Assembly (NCBI GenBank): GCA_947458455.1
Contig: CANGYJ010000001.1
Span: forward strand, 372,001-436,000
Direction of reading: 5' to 3'
Origin: Verrucomicrobiaceae bacterium
GTDB lineage: Bacteria; Verrucomicrobiota; Verrucomicrobiia; Verrucomicrobiales; Verrucomicrobiaceae
DNA: 64,000 bases
Below, one piece after another: positions 26,263 through 35,345 of this stretch. The notes under the pieces are model-generated. The model was not told where the DNA came from, ran no database searches, and saw only the letters and a list, made by a program, of their open reading frames with translations. Every line of letters begins with the position of its first letter. Positions within the stretch are counted from its first letter, which is position 1. The position numbers were made by a program, and so were the translations under genes.

Positions 26263-26452
26263 TCAATGCGTCAGCGCATAGAACACAATGTTGATGCCGA
26301 GTGGGAAGGCGTGTTTTTCGGAGACTTCGCGGAAGTAGTCGGGATCGAAGGCTTCCTGCTTCCAGCCGTCGCCGAGGTCGTTGTTGAGGCAAAAGGGCGC
26401 AGCAGGGGAGCCTTTGGCGAAATTCACGAAATCCTCGTTCTCGCGAACAAGC
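26263..26452 (-). pseudogene. 3' remnant of a DUF4159-like gene
   Basis: Reading the minus strand into the TGA at 26263-26265 gives a protein-like tail: ENEDFVNFAKGSPAAPF, then NNDLGDGWKQ, EAFDPDYFREVSEKHAFPL and GINIVFYALTH. The ending resembles C-termini of DUF4159-type proteins from this phylum (recognised by eye, moderate certainty). Upstream the frame runs straight into the palindromic repeat at 26472-26489, so there is no start codon and only about 60 residues survive. Probably the stump of a deleted gene. Confidence 0.5.
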
Positions 26453-26471
26453 CTACGAGGCGCGGTGTAGG

Positions 26472-26489
26472 CGCATTCGCCAGAATGCG
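26472..26489. repeat. Short palindromic repeat
   Basis: cgcattc and gaatgcg flank a gcca loop. The surrounding text (gtgtaggcgcattcgcc and on to gcggaggtagc) is a further interspersed-repeat type. It abuts the DUF4159-like remnant and lies about 170 bp upstream of the next gene; the remaining bases to 26659 show an 'accaccgaggcacgatgga' phrase at about 26548 related to the repeat at 34743. Confidence 0.55.
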
Positions 26490-26659
26490 GAGGTAGCTAG
26501 AGGCTCAGGAGGCTGTATCCCATCGACTTTGACGCTCGTAGATTTGGACCACCGAGGCACGATGGACGCAGAGGATTTTAAAACCGCGAGCTCTCGGGCT
26601 GCGAAGGCGAGAAAACGCTGGCCCTCCCGCCCCCTCCGTCTAGTCTCCGCCGCCCCCAC

Positions 26660-27187
26660 ATGCCCACTGAATACGACTTCCAATACGCCCTGGAGAACAC
26701 CCACGTTCTCCATGAGCCGGACCGCCGCATCGATACCTTTGGCTCGACGCAGTTCGAGTTTCAGCTCGTCTCCGAGCTGATGGACACGGTGGGAGCCGTG
26801 CGCGTGCGTGAGGGACGCATCACCGCGGAAAAGCCGCTCATCCTGCGGCCTGATCCCGAGCAGAATTTCGGCTTCGAGGGCTTCGGTGACGAAGCGGAGG
26901 CTTTTGGCGACTTTTTGAAGCAGCACCTCCACAAGCTGGCCATCCTCAAATACGGCTTCCAGTTCCGCAAAACCGATGTGCACGAGCAGATCGTGCATGA
27001 ATCCATGGAGGAAGTTTGCGGCAAGCTGAAAGCCGATCTCCGCATCTCCGGCAATCCCGCCCGTGCCATCATCCAGGGCGTGGATGACACCTGGGAGATC
27101 TGCCTTCTCAAATTCACCGTCGAGATGATCGAGAAGTCCTCCAACATCAACATCTTCGATTTCAAGCGCCGCGGCCTCCTCGGCTAA
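26660..27187 (+). CDS. Conserved hypothetical protein
   Basis: A 175-residue soluble protein, no signal peptide or membrane segment. It opens MPTEYDFQYALENTHVLHEP and alternates charged helices with short strands (FKKH-type segments such as DFLKQHLHKLAILKYGFQF, then WEICLLKFTVEMIEKSSNINIFDF). I do not recognise a domain or catalytic motif. It starts a same-strand series with a LysM protein (6 bp gap) and accA, which suggests a conserved cytoplasmic or envelope role rather than an accessory one. Function unknown. Confidence 0.75.
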   Translation: MPTEYDFQYALENTHVLHEPDRRIDTFGSTQFEFQLVSELMDTVGAVRVREGRITAEKPLILRPDPEQNFGFEGFGDEAEAFGDFLKQHLHKLAILKYGFQFRKTDVHEQIVHESMEEVCGKLKADLRISGNPARAIIQGVDDTWEICLLKFTVEMIEKSSNINIFDFKRRGLLG

Positions 27188-27193
27188 ACCAAC

Positions 27194-28129
27194 ATGGCCA
27201 AGGCTCAGTTCAAGCTCCTGCTCTTTTTGATCGTGATGGGCCTCTTCGCGGGCGTCGTCGCGACCGGCTGGTGGCTGTATGAAAACATCCTCCTGCGTGA
27301 GCAGATGGTGGAGAAAGACCTCGCCGTGATGAATGGCAAAGACCGCCCTCGCATTGATCCTGGCGCACGCCGTTTCGATGCGGCCGTGGATTTGATCCGC
27401 CGTGGCAGCATCAATGACGGCCGCGATGCGCTCTACAAGCTCCTCCAGCAGTTCCCGGATTCCGCCACCTGTCCTGAGGCCCGCCGCATCATCGGCGAGA
27501 TCAACATGGACCAGCTCTTTTCGCCCTCCTACATGGCCGGCAAGAAGGAATACATCGTGCAGCCCGGTGATTCGCTCAATCTCATCGCCCAGAAGAACCA
27601 GACGAACGTCGATTTCATCCTCCGCCTCAATGGCATGATGAGCACCACGCTCCAGCCGGGGGACCGCCTCACCGTCGCCCCGATTCAGTTTAATCTCGGC
27701 ATCTCCGTCGCCAAAAAGCAGGTCATCCTCTTCCGCGATGTGAACGGGAAGGACTACCCCTTTAAATTTTTCACCGCGAAGGAGATCCAGCTCCCGCCCT
27801 CGACCAAGGTGCCCGGTTCCTACGAGGTGGGGGTGAAGTCCGCGCAGCTTGAAGGCAAGATCGTGCAGAGCACCGATCTGCGTTACCACGAAGCCGAGAA
27901 GTGGATTCCGACCAGCAAAAACGGCCTCACCTTCCGCGTCCCGGCCATTGGCAAAGCCGTCGCCGTGCCCGAGACCGCTCCCGCTGCCCCCAAAGCCGAG
28001 CCCGCCACCGCCGCCGCGCCCACCACGCCACCTCCTCCACCTGAATCCGGCATCTTCCTCGCCCGCGAGGATCTCGAAGAGCTCTTCGCCCTCCTGCGCA
28101 AGGGCTCGAAGGTCGATGTCGCCCGCTAA
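27194..28129 (+). CDS. Membrane-anchored LysM protein
   Basis: A 311-residue protein with one N-terminal membrane helix (about residues 7-29, FKLLLFLIVMGLFAGVVATGWWLY), a short helical repeat region (ALYKLLQQFPDSATCPEARRIIGEI, tetratricopeptide-like) and one LysM domain (EYIVQPGDSLNLIAQKNQTNVDFILRLNGM, then LQPGDRLTV), which binds peptidoglycan. The following segment (VAKKQVILFRD and on to GSYEVGVKSAQL) has a beta-rich look reminiscent of L,D-transpeptidase proteins, but no catalytic Cys motif is present. A Pro/Ala-rich linker precedes the acidic tail. Likely an envelope protein facing the wall. Confidence 0.85.
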   Translation: MAKAQFKLLLFLIVMGLFAGVVATGWWLYENILLREQMVEKDLAVMNGKDRPRIDPGARRFDAAVDLIRRGSINDGRDALYKLLQQFPDSATCPEARRIIGEINMDQLFSPSYMAGKKEYIVQPGDSLNLIAQKNQTNVDFILRLNGMMSTTLQPGDRLTVAPIQFNLGISVAKKQVILFRDVNGKDYPFKFFTAKEIQLPPSTKVPGSYEVGVKSAQLEGKIVQSTDLRYHEAEKWIPTSKNGLTFRVPAIGKAVAVPETAPAAPKAEPATAAAPTTPPPPPESGIFLAREDLEELFALLRKGSKVDVAR

Positions 28130-28161
28130 CTTCAATCCCTCACACCCCTTTCTCCTCAGCC

Positions 28162-29121
28162 ATGAAACAACTCCTCGAATTCGAAAAGCCCATCCAGAAG
28201 CTCCGTGATGAACTGGAAGCCTTGCAGGCCAAGGCTGCCACCAAGCCTTCCGATAAATTGACCTCGCAAATCGCCGACCTCGAAGCGAAGCTCAACAAGC
28301 TCCAGCGTGACACGCACGCCAGCCTCAACCCTTGGCAGCGAGTACAAATTTCCCGTCACTTGAACCGTCCCTACATGCTGGATTATGTGAAGCACATCTG
28401 CGACGAGTTCGTGGAGCTTCACGGGGATCGCCACATCGGCGATGACAACGCCATGCCGGCTGGCTTTGCCACCATCAGCGGCCAGCGTGTGGCCATCATC
28501 GGCCATCAAAAAGGTCGCGATACGAAGGAGAACCTCCTGCGCAATTTCGGCAGCGCTCACCCCGAGGGCTATCGCAAGGCGCTCCGTGTGATGCGCCTGG
28601 CGGAGAAGTTTGGCCTGCCCATCGTCACCCTCATCGACACACCTGGAGCCTTTCCTGGCATTGGAGCCGAGGAGCGCAACATCGCCGAGGCCATCGCCTT
28701 CAACCTGCGTGAGATGATGCTGCTCCGGACGCCCGTCATCGCCGTCGTCATCGGTGAAGGTGGCAGCGGCGGGGCTCTCGGCATCGGCATCGCGGATCGC
28801 GTGCTCATGATGGAGAACGCCTACTACTCTGTCATCAGCCCCGAAGGCTGTGCCGCCATCCTTTGGAAGGATCGCAAGCACGCCCCCGAGGCCGCCACGG
28901 CCTTGAAACTCAGCGCCCCGGATCTGAAGAACCTCGGCGTCATTGACGGCGTCATCCCCGAGCCTCTCGGCGGTGCCCACAATGACACCGCGGCCGCGGC
29001 GGAATCCCTCAAAGAAGCGCTTCTGGCGGCCATCGCCGAGCTTTCCAAGGTGAAGACCCCGAAGCTCCTCGAAGACCGTTACCAGAAGTTCCGCGCTCTC
29101 GGTCAATTCACCGAGCGGTGA
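28162..29121 (+). CDS. accA: Acetyl-CoA carboxylase carboxyltransferase subunit alpha
   Basis: A 319-residue crotonase-fold subunit that, with AccD, moves CO2 from biotin to acetyl-CoA, giving malonyl-CoA for fatty acid synthesis. The N-terminal coiled coil (FEKPIQKLRDELEALQ) is followed by FVELHGDRHIGDD, VAIIGHQKGRDTKENLLRNFG, TLIDTPGAFPG and VIGEGGSGGALGIGIADRVLMMENAYYSVISPEGCAAILWKD, all characteristic. Length matches E. coli AccA (319). The gene follows the LysM gene by 32 bp and is closed by a strong terminator at 29145. accD is not in the window. Confidence 0.96.
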   Translation: MKQLLEFEKPIQKLRDELEALQAKAATKPSDKLTSQIADLEAKLNKLQRDTHASLNPWQRVQISRHLNRPYMLDYVKHICDEFVELHGDRHIGDDNAMPAGFATISGQRVAIIGHQKGRDTKENLLRNFGSAHPEGYRKALRVMRLAEKFGLPIVTLIDTPGAFPGIGAEERNIAEAIAFNLREMMLLRTPVIAVVIGEGGSGGALGIGIADRVLMMENAYYSVISPEGCAAILWKDRKHAPEAATALKLSAPDLKNLGVIDGVIPEPLGGAHNDTAAAAESLKEALLAAIAELSKVKTPKLLEDRYQKFRALGQFTER

Positions 29122-29144
29122 GGCCAAAGCGCCAAGTTTTTGCG

Positions 29145-29182
29145 AGCGCGGGGAAGGTGAACAGCCTTCCCCGCGCTTTTTT
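29145..29182 (+). terminator. Rho-independent terminator after accA
   Basis: A perfect 13-bp GC-rich stem (agcgcggggaagg at 29145-29157 with its complement at 29165-29177), a 7-nt loop and a run of six T at 29177-29182. It lies 23 bp after the accA stop and separates accA from the VWA gene, making the latter the start of a new transcription unit. Confidence 0.93.
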
Positions 29183-29257
29183 GTGCAAGGAAGCATCCGC
29201 GGAGCGTTGAAATGCCTGCCGATCTCCGCCATCTGACGGACTCCCGAAACCTCCCGC

Positions 29258-31552
29258 ATGCCCAGCCTTACTGAAACCACCCTTCGCTTCACCGGCGGCT
29301 ATCCGCCCCTGCCGGTCATCGCGTTGGCATTCGGGCTCTCGGTGGCGATGTGGTTCCTCTACCGCCGTGAGTCGAGGTTCACGGGCAGCCTGCTGGCCAA
29401 GGTTCCCGCGTTGCTGAGATCGCTGGCGGTCTTCATCCTTGTTTTGGCGCTCGCAGGGCCGGTGCTGCGGCATGTGACCACGCTGCGCCAGCTCGGCCGC
29501 GTGATCATCGCGGTGGATAGCTCCGCCAGCATGCAGCTCACCGATGAGGCTGCGGAGAAATCGGCCACGACGACGAAATCGCGTTTCCAGCGTGCGGAGG
29601 ACCTGCTGCTGAAAGGAAGCCTGCCACTGCTCAAAAAGCTGGCCGAAACGCAGGATGTGGAGCTGGTGGCCCTTCGCGGGAATAGCACGCAGCGCCTCTG
29701 GTGGTATCGCCAAAGCGGCAAAGACACCTCGGGTGAACCGCCCACGGCTTTCGATCTGCCTGCTACCACGCCGATCACGAATCTCGATCAGTCCCTGCGT
29801 TCTGCCCTCGGTCCCAGCACACCCGGCACGGCGCTCGTGGTGCTCACGGATGGTCAGCACAACACCAGCGGCTCGCCGGAGGAATTCAGCAGCGCGATGA
29901 AGCCTGCGGGCGTGCCTGTTTTCACCATCGGCTTTGGCACCGAGGTGCCGCCGCCGGATCTCTCGCTGCTCGATGTCATTGCGCCGGAGTCCGTTTTCTC
30001 GAAGGAGAACTTCCAGGGCCGCCTCACCATTCAGGACAGCATGCCCGCCGGGCTTCCCGCCAGCGTGCAGATCGACAGCCAGGGCAAGACGCTTTGGAAG
30101 AAAGAGTTCACCACCGATGGCAAAGGCAGCAAGAGCTTCGATTTCATGTTTCCCGTGGCCTCGCTGCCGCCCGCGCTGCCCGGCATGCGTGACAAGACAC
30201 TGCGCAGCGTGACCATCCGCGTCGCCGCGAGTGGGGATCGGGCTGCTTTGGAAAAAACTCGCGCCAACAACCATCGCGAGCTCGCCATTCACCTGCTCGA
30301 AAAGAAGCGCAAAGCCCTCATCCTCGATGGTCGTCCTCGCTGGGAGACGCGTTACCTGCACAGCCACTTTGATCGCGATGATCGCTGGCAGGCCATGATG
30401 ATCTTCGACGACTTCGCGGAGGACGCGGCCAAAGGCTCGCTGCAAGCCGACTTCCCAAAAACTCGCGATGACCTTCTCACCTACGATTTGATCATCCTCG
30501 GCGATGTGGCGCTTCAGCGCTTCAAAGCGGAGCATCTCGATTGGATCGTCGAATTCGTCGAGAAGCGTGGCGGCGGCCTCATCCTGCTCGATGGGCAGCG
30601 TGGGCATCTGCGTTCGTGGGCCAATGGAAAAGCCGCAGCGCTCATGCCGGTGCGGTTTCTCAATTCCACCGATGTGCCAAAGCCCGTCAGCCTCGAACTC
30701 ACCACCGACGGTCAGCGTTTCGAGGCCCTGCGCCTCAGCGATAGCCCCAGTGCGAATGCCACACTCTGGCCCACCCTGCCCAAGCTCACCTGGCATGCTC
30801 ATGTCGAGCCGCAGCCAGCCTCGGTCACGCTCGTGAAGGCGGGTGATCCCGCGATGGTCTTCCGTCAGGTGGGAGCGGGTGCGGTGCTTTACCTCGGCAC
30901 CGATGAGATGTGGCGCTGGCGTTTTCAGGTGGCGGATCTGTATCATCAGCGGCTGTGGATGCAGCTCGCCGCATGGATCGCCGCGCCGCCTTTTCAGATT
31001 GAGCAAAAGCAGCTCGCCATCGGCACGGACCGCCTGCGCTATGCACCCGGCGAGACCTCGGAAATTCGCGTGCGCCTTCGCAATGAGCGTGGCGACATCG
31101 TCACCGATGCGCAGCCGAGTGCCAGCCTCCTGCTGGATGGCAAAGACGTGGCCACGCTCCAGCTCGAACCCGATCAGACGCATCCCGGCATCTACCGGGC
31201 CATCACGCCGCCACTGAAAGCCGGCACCTACGAGGTCGCCGTCTCGGAAAGCCCTTCCACACCAAAGAACGACGCTCGTCTCTCGCTGCATGTGTCTGAC
31301 ATCGGCAATCCCGAGTGGGCCTCCCTCACCATGAATCGCGTGCTGCTCGAAACGATGGCGCAAAACAGCGGTGGGCGCTTTCTCCGTGAAGAACAAGCCG
31401 CCACCGACCTTCCGAATCTGCTGCAAACCCTCGACCGCAAACAGGTCATCACCAAAGAGACCATCCTGTGGTCGAGCTGGTGGTGGTTTGGGGCCGCCAT
31501 CGCCCTGCTGACGGCCGAGTGGCTGCTGCGGAAGCGCCTGAAACTCGTCTAG
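29258..31552 (+). CDS. Membrane protein with von Willebrand factor A and amidotransferase-like domains
   Basis: A 764-residue protein. Two N-terminal membrane helices (about residues 18-35 and 50-70) precede a VWA domain with the MIDAS site D87-S-S-A-S (VIIAVDSSASMQLTD), then TALVVLTDGQHNTSG and TIGFGTEVPPPDLSLLDV. A middle region (RKALILDGRPRWETRYLHSHF, DLIILGDVALQRF, GGGLILLDGQRGHLRSW) resembles the class I glutamine-amidotransferase fold of similar large BatA-like membrane proteins. The C-terminus has an Ig-like segment and a final helix (WWWFGAAIALLTAEWLL). It ends 3 bp before an RND pump gene, so the two are co-transcribed. The role is unknown; MIDAS-dependent assembly or sensing is an inference. 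Confidence 0.85.
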   Translation: MPSLTETTLRFTGGYPPLPVIALAFGLSVAMWFLYRRESRFTGSLLAKVPALLRSLAVFILVLALAGPVLRHVTTLRQLGRVIIAVDSSASMQLTDEAAEKSATTTKSRFQRAEDLLLKGSLPLLKKLAETQDVELVALRGNSTQRLWWYRQSGKDTSGEPPTAFDLPATTPITNLDQSLRSALGPSTPGTALVVLTDGQHNTSGSPEEFSSAMKPAGVPVFTIGFGTEVPPPDLSLLDVIAPESVFSKENFQGRLTIQDSMPAGLPASVQIDSQGKTLWKKEFTTDGKGSKSFDFMFPVASLPPALPGMRDKTLRSVTIRVAASGDRAALEKTRANNHRELAIHLLEKKRKALILDGRPRWETRYLHSHFDRDDRWQAMMIFDDFAEDAAKGSLQADFPKTRDDLLTYDLIILGDVALQRFKAEHLDWIVEFVEKRGGGLILLDGQRGHLRSWANGKAAALMPVRFLNSTDVPKPVSLELTTDGQRFEALRLSDSPSANATLWPTLPKLTWHAHVEPQPASVTLVKAGDPAMVFRQVGAGAVLYLGTDEMWRWRFQVADLYHQRLWMQLAAWIAAPPFQIEQKQLAIGTDRLRYAPGETSEIRVRLRNERGDIVTDAQPSASLLLDGKDVATLQLEPDQTHPGIYRAITPPLKAGTYEVAVSESPSTPKNDARLSLHVSDIGNPEWASLTMNRVLLETMAQNSGGRFLREEQAATDLPNLLQTLDRKQVITKETILWSSWWWFGAAIALLTAEWLLRKRLKLV

Positions 31553-31555
31553 CGC

Positions 31556-34500
31556 ATGTGGCTCTCCGATACATCCGTTCGCCGTCCAGTGCTGGCACTG
31601 GTGATGAACCTGATCCTCATCGCCTTCGGCATCGTGGCCTACACAAGGCTGCCGGTGCGTGAGTATCCGGACATCGAGCCGCCCATCGTCACGGTGGAAA
31701 CTTACTACCGAGGGGCCGCCGCCAGCGTCGTTGAGCGGCGCATCACGCAGAGGCTGGAAGATCGCATCTCCCAGGTGGAGTCCATCAAGAACATCTCCTC
31801 CGTCAGCACGGATGGGAAATCCGAGATCACCGTCGAGTTCAACCTCGGTCGTGATCTCGACGCGGCCGCGAATGATATCCGTGAAGCCATCAGCCCCGTG
31901 CTGCCCACCATGCCGGAGGAGGTGGAGCCGCCGAATGTGGGCAAAACGGAACTCAGCGCCGAGGTGCTCATGTACATGAACCTCGCCAGCGACACCCGCA
32001 GCACGCTGGAGCTCAATGACTACGCCGAGCGCTACCTCGTGGACCGCTTTTCGCGGCTGCCGGGCATCGCCCGCGTGCGCATGAGCGGGGGCACTCGCTA
32101 TGCGCTGCGCATCTGGGTGAATCGAGAAGCCCTCGCGGCTCGCAATCTCACCTCGCTCGATATTGAAGAGGCGCTGCGACGTGAAAACGTCGATCCGCCC
32201 GCAGGCACCGTGCAGTCGCTCGACCGCCAGTTCACCGTGCGCATCAACCGCCAGTATCGCACGAAGGAGGACTTCGAGAGAATGGTCATCGCTCGCGGTG
32301 AGAATGGCTATCAGGTGCGTCTCGGCGAGGTGGCGAAGGTGGAACTCGGTGCCGAGGAGGCTCGCACCTCCTTCAAAGGGAACCGCGTGCTCATGGTCTC
32401 GCTCGGCATGATACGCCAGTCACGGGCGAATCCGCTGGAGGTGGCGCAGGCCGTGCGGGCGGAGGCGGAAAAGATCCGCGAGACGCTGCCGAAGGATCTG
32501 CGGCTCGAAAACAGCTACGACATCAGCCAGTTCATTGAGGAGTCCATCCACGAGGTCTATCGCACGCTCATCATTGCCCTCGCCCTCGTCATCGCGATCA
32601 TTTATCTCTTCCTCGGGAATATGCGTGCGGTGCTCGTGCCCATCGTGGCCGTGCCGGTCAGCGTCTTTGCCACCTGCATCGTGCTCATGATGCTCGATTA
32701 CTCGATGAACACGCTCACGCTGCTGGCCTTCGTGCTCGCCATCGGCCTCGTCGTCGATGATGCCATCGTGGTGCTGGAAAACATCCATCGCCGCATCGAG
32801 TTGGGTGAGAAACCGCTCGTCGCCAGCTTCCTCGGCACGCGGCAGGTGGCCTTCGCCGTCATCGCCACCACGCTCGTGCTGCTGGCGGTGTTTGTGCCGG
32901 TCACCTTCATGCCGGGAGATACAGGCAGGCTGTTTGCCGAGTTCAGCGTCACGCTGGCTATCTCGGTCGGTTTTTCCGGTTTTGTGGCTCTCACACTCTC
33001 GCCCATGCTCGCCTCGAAAATCATGCGAGATCGTGAAGGCGATGGTTTTGTGGCTCATCTGCTCAAAACCGTCTTCGAGGCCGTTCAGCGGGTCTATCGC
33101 TGGATCCTCGGCGGCTTGCTAAAATTCCCCGCCACGGCCATTCCGGTCGTTTTGGGCCTCACCACACTTTGCTGGTGGCTGTTGAAGAGCATCCCGGATG
33201 AATTCACCCCGCGTGAGGATCGCGGCTCCTTCTTCGTCACCGCCACCAGCCCGCCGGGGACCACCTTTGCCAGCACGCTGGAGACGCTCGATCTCCTCAA
33301 CGAGAAGGTCATGTACCTCGTCGAGGAAACGAACGAGGCCACCCGCGTCAATGCCCGCGCGCCGCGTAGCTTTGGTGCCACGGCTGATTTCAATGAAGGC
33401 ATCGCCGTCGTCACGCTGACGCCCTTCGGCACGCGGCGGAACGGCTTTGAGATCATGGACGAGCTGCGCAAGAAGACGGCGGACCTTCCCGGAGCCAAAG
33501 TCTCCGTCATCATGCGCCAGGGCATGATGCGCGGCCTCAACAAGCCCATGGAGATCGTGCTCAGCGGTCCCACCTTTGAGGAGCTGGCTGAATGGCGCGA
33601 CACCATCATGACCAAGGCCAAGGAGAATCCCAATCTCGTCGGCTTTGACTGCGACTACCGCGATACGAAGCCGCAGCTCCGCGTGAGCATCAATCAAACC
33701 CGCGCCGCTGATCTCGGCGTCTCTTCTGCGAACATCGGCCGCACCTTGGAAACCCTGCTCGGCGGCCGCCGCGCCACCACCTTCATCCACGAGGGCGAGG
33801 AATACGACGTCATCCTCGAAGGCAGCTACGGCGATAAACGCAGCCCGCTCGATTTGAACAACATCTTCGTCCGCAGCGAGCGCACGAAGCAGCTCATCCC
33901 GCTCGCCAATCTCGTCACCATGGATGAATTCGCTGATAGCGGCACGCTGAACCGCTACAACCGCATGCGCAGCATCACCTTCGATGCCGAGTTGGCCTCC
34001 GGTTACAGCCTTGGCGAGGCCGTGGCCTACATGGAGGAGATCATCGGCGAGACGCTGCCCTCGAATGCCGTCGTTGGCTACAAGGGGAATGCTCTCAAGC
34101 TCAAAGAGAACAGCGGCAGCATCGGCCTCGTCTTCGCCCTCGCCATGCTCATCGCCTTCCTCGTGCTCGCGGCGCAGTTTGAGAGCTTCGTGCATCCCTT
34201 CACCATCATGCTCACCGTGCCCGTCGCTGTCGCCGGGGCGCTCGTCGGCTTGCAGGTCATGGGGCTCAATCAAAGCATCTACAGCCAGATTGGCCTCATC
34301 ATGCTCATCGGCCTCGCCGCCAAGAACGGCATCCTCATCGTCGAATTCATCAATCAGCTCCGCGATGAAGGCGTCGAGTTCCGCGAGGCCATTTTGCAAG
34401 CCAGCGTGCAGCGCCTCCGCCCCATCGTCATGACCGCCCTCGCCACCGTCATGGGTGCGCTGCCCCTCATGCTCGGCCAGGGAGCCGGTTATGAGACGCG

Positions 34501-34699
34501 CATGGTCGTCGGCGTCGTCATCGTCTTTGGTGTCACCCTCGCCACCGTCGTCACCCTCTTCCTCGTCCCCATGGTCTATGCCCTCATCGGCCGCCACACC
34601 GGCTCCATCAGCGACGTCAGCCGCCGCCTCGAAACCGAACTGAACCCCGCGGACGACGACCTCATGGCCGAGAAGAAGACGTATCCGACGCTGCTTTGA
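31556..34699 (+). CDS. RND-family efflux transporter (HAE1/AcrB-like)
   Basis: A 1047-residue inner-membrane pump with the usual duplicated layout: one N-terminal helix (PVLALVMNLILIAFGIVAYTRL), a periplasmic porter domain, a block of helices, a second porter domain and a final helix block. Proton-relay residues are present: D401-D402 in AIGLVVDDAIVVLENIHR and K923 in LAAKNGILIVEF, corresponding to AcrB D407/D408/K940. Substrate unknown. Typically the gene sits beside a membrane-fusion protein and a TolC-like channel; neither is here. Instead it follows a VWA/amidotransferase-like membrane protein with a 3-bp gap. Start codon ATG at 31556. Confidence 0.94.
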   Translation: MWLSDTSVRRPVLALVMNLILIAFGIVAYTRLPVREYPDIEPPIVTVETYYRGAAASVVERRITQRLEDRISQVESIKNISSVSTDGKSEITVEFNLGRDLDAAANDIREAISPVLPTMPEEVEPPNVGKTELSAEVLMYMNLASDTRSTLELNDYAERYLVDRFSRLPGIARVRMSGGTRYALRIWVNREALAARNLTSLDIEEALRRENVDPPAGTVQSLDRQFTVRINRQYRTKEDFERMVIARGENGYQVRLGEVAKVELGAEEARTSFKGNRVLMVSLGMIRQSRANPLEVAQAVRAEAEKIRETLPKDLRLENSYDISQFIEESIHEVYRTLIIALALVIAIIYLFLGNMRAVLVPIVAVPVSVFATCIVLMMLDYSMNTLTLLAFVLAIGLVVDDAIVVLENIHRRIELGEKPLVASFLGTRQVAFAVIATTLVLLAVFVPVTFMPGDTGRLFAEFSVTLAISVGFSGFVALTLSPMLASKIMRDREGDGFVAHLLKTVFEAVQRVYRWILGGLLKFPATAIPVVLGLTTLCWWLLKSIPDEFTPREDRGSFFVTATSPPGTTFASTLETLDLLNEKVMYLVEETNEATRVNARAPRSFGATADFNEGIAVVTLTPFGTRRNGFEIMDELRKKTADLPGAKVSVIMRQGMMRGLNKPMEIVLSGPTFEELAEWRDTIMTKAKENPNLVGFDCDYRDTKPQLRVSINQTRAADLGVSSANIGRTLETLLGGRRATTFIHEGEEYDVILEGSYGDKRSPLDLNNIFVRSERTKQLIPLANLVTMDEFADSGTLNRYNRMRSITFDAELASGYSLGEAVAYMEEIIGETLPSNAVVGYKGNALKLKENSGSIGLVFALAMLIAFLVLAAQFESFVHPFTIMLTVPVAVAGALVGLQVMGLNQSIYSQIGLIMLIGLAAKNGILIVEFINQLRDEGVEFREAILQASVQRLRPIVMTALATVMGALPLMLGQGAGYETRMVVGVVIVFGVTLATVVTLFLVPMVYALIGRHTGSISDVSRRLETELNPADDDLMAEKKTYPTLL

Positions 34700-34929
34700 G
34701 GCTTTGGGGGAGACGCGGCGTATCGTCCTGAGCCACGCTCATGAGGAACCACCGAGACACGATGATCACAGAGGTCAGAAAGTCATTTCTCTGCGTCCAT
34801 CGTGCCTCTGCGGTTCAAGCTCAGTCACCCGAATGGCGGTAGTGTGCCGCCATCGGTAGCGGAAGACGTGAGTCTTCCGAGGCTTTCGGAACGCTGACGT
34901 GTTCCGCGATGACGAGGCGGGCTTCTGGA
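34700..34929. repeat. Interspersed repeat block
   Basis: No gene. At 34743-34770 'accaccgagacacgatgatc' is answered near 34795-34815 by 'gtccatcgtgcctctgcgg', forming a loose inverted repeat. Next come atggcggta/ccgccatcggta (34832-34860), gaagacg/cgtcttc-type hairpin text (34862-34885, ggaagacgtgagtcttcc) and ggaacgctgacgtgttcc (34888-34905). This looks like several short palindromes accreted end to end. Confidence 0.65.
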
Positions 34930-35064
34930 TCAGCGTGGCAGGGGAGCCTGCTGGACGGCCCAGAGCATCTTCACGGTCTGCACGGCGGCTTTGACATGGT
35001 GGACGCGGAAAAGATGGGCTCCGCGCTGCATGCCGACGGCGATGCTGGTGATGCCACGAACCCG
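34930..35064 (-). pseudogene. C-terminal remnant of dihydropteroate synthase (folP)
   Basis: Minus-strand reading into the TGA at 34930-34932 gives GITSIAVGMQRGAHLFRVHH and then VKAAVQTVKMLWAVQQAPLPR. This is the last part of the DHPS barrel, where RVHDVK binds the substrate (here RVHHVK). Only about 45 residues remain. The upstream side abuts a LamG-type fragment in the opposite orientation. No complete folP is in the window. Confidence 0.7.
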
Positions 35065-35070
35065 AAGGCC

Positions 35071-35250
35071 GGCGTGTCCATTTACAAAGCCTACGACGTG
35101 ATGCCCGTGGCAGGCGGTGCGCCACTCTGGCTCGGCACACGGGACAAAAAGAGCTTCTTCACCGGTGCCCTCGACGAGGTGGCGATCTATCCGCGTGCGC
35201 TGACCGCTCGCGAGATCGCGGACAACTATCGCGCTGGCCGGGCGGGGTAA
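35071..35250 (+). pseudogene. 3' remnant of a LamG/concanavalin-like domain gene
   Basis: In the plus strand, the frame ending at the TAA at 35248-35250 reads LWLGTRDKKSFFTGALDEV, AIYPRALTAREIADNYRAG. GxLDEVAIYxRALTxxEI is the signature C-terminal strand-turn of LamG-like domains in secreted proteins of this phylum. The upstream part of the open frame is not LamG but antisense to the folP remnant, so the gene is truncated at about 35065-35071. Confidence 0.7.
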
Positions 35251-35345
35251 AAAGGACCGCTTGATCGCGTGGCAGAAATAGTTCTTCGACGAACGCGTGG
35301 ATCACCGCTAGAGGGCGCTTCCTTGCCGCCATTTCATCACCGCTC

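Noticed and set aside
26453..28135. A 560-codon minus-strand frame opposite the hypothetical and LysM genes
   Set aside because: Antisense to two tightly spaced genes with clear domains; Glu/His-rich shadow composition.
29108..31426. A 772-codon minus-strand frame opposite the VWA gene
   Set aside because: Shadow frame with His/Arg-rich antisense composition; the plus-strand gene has a MIDAS motif and membrane helices.
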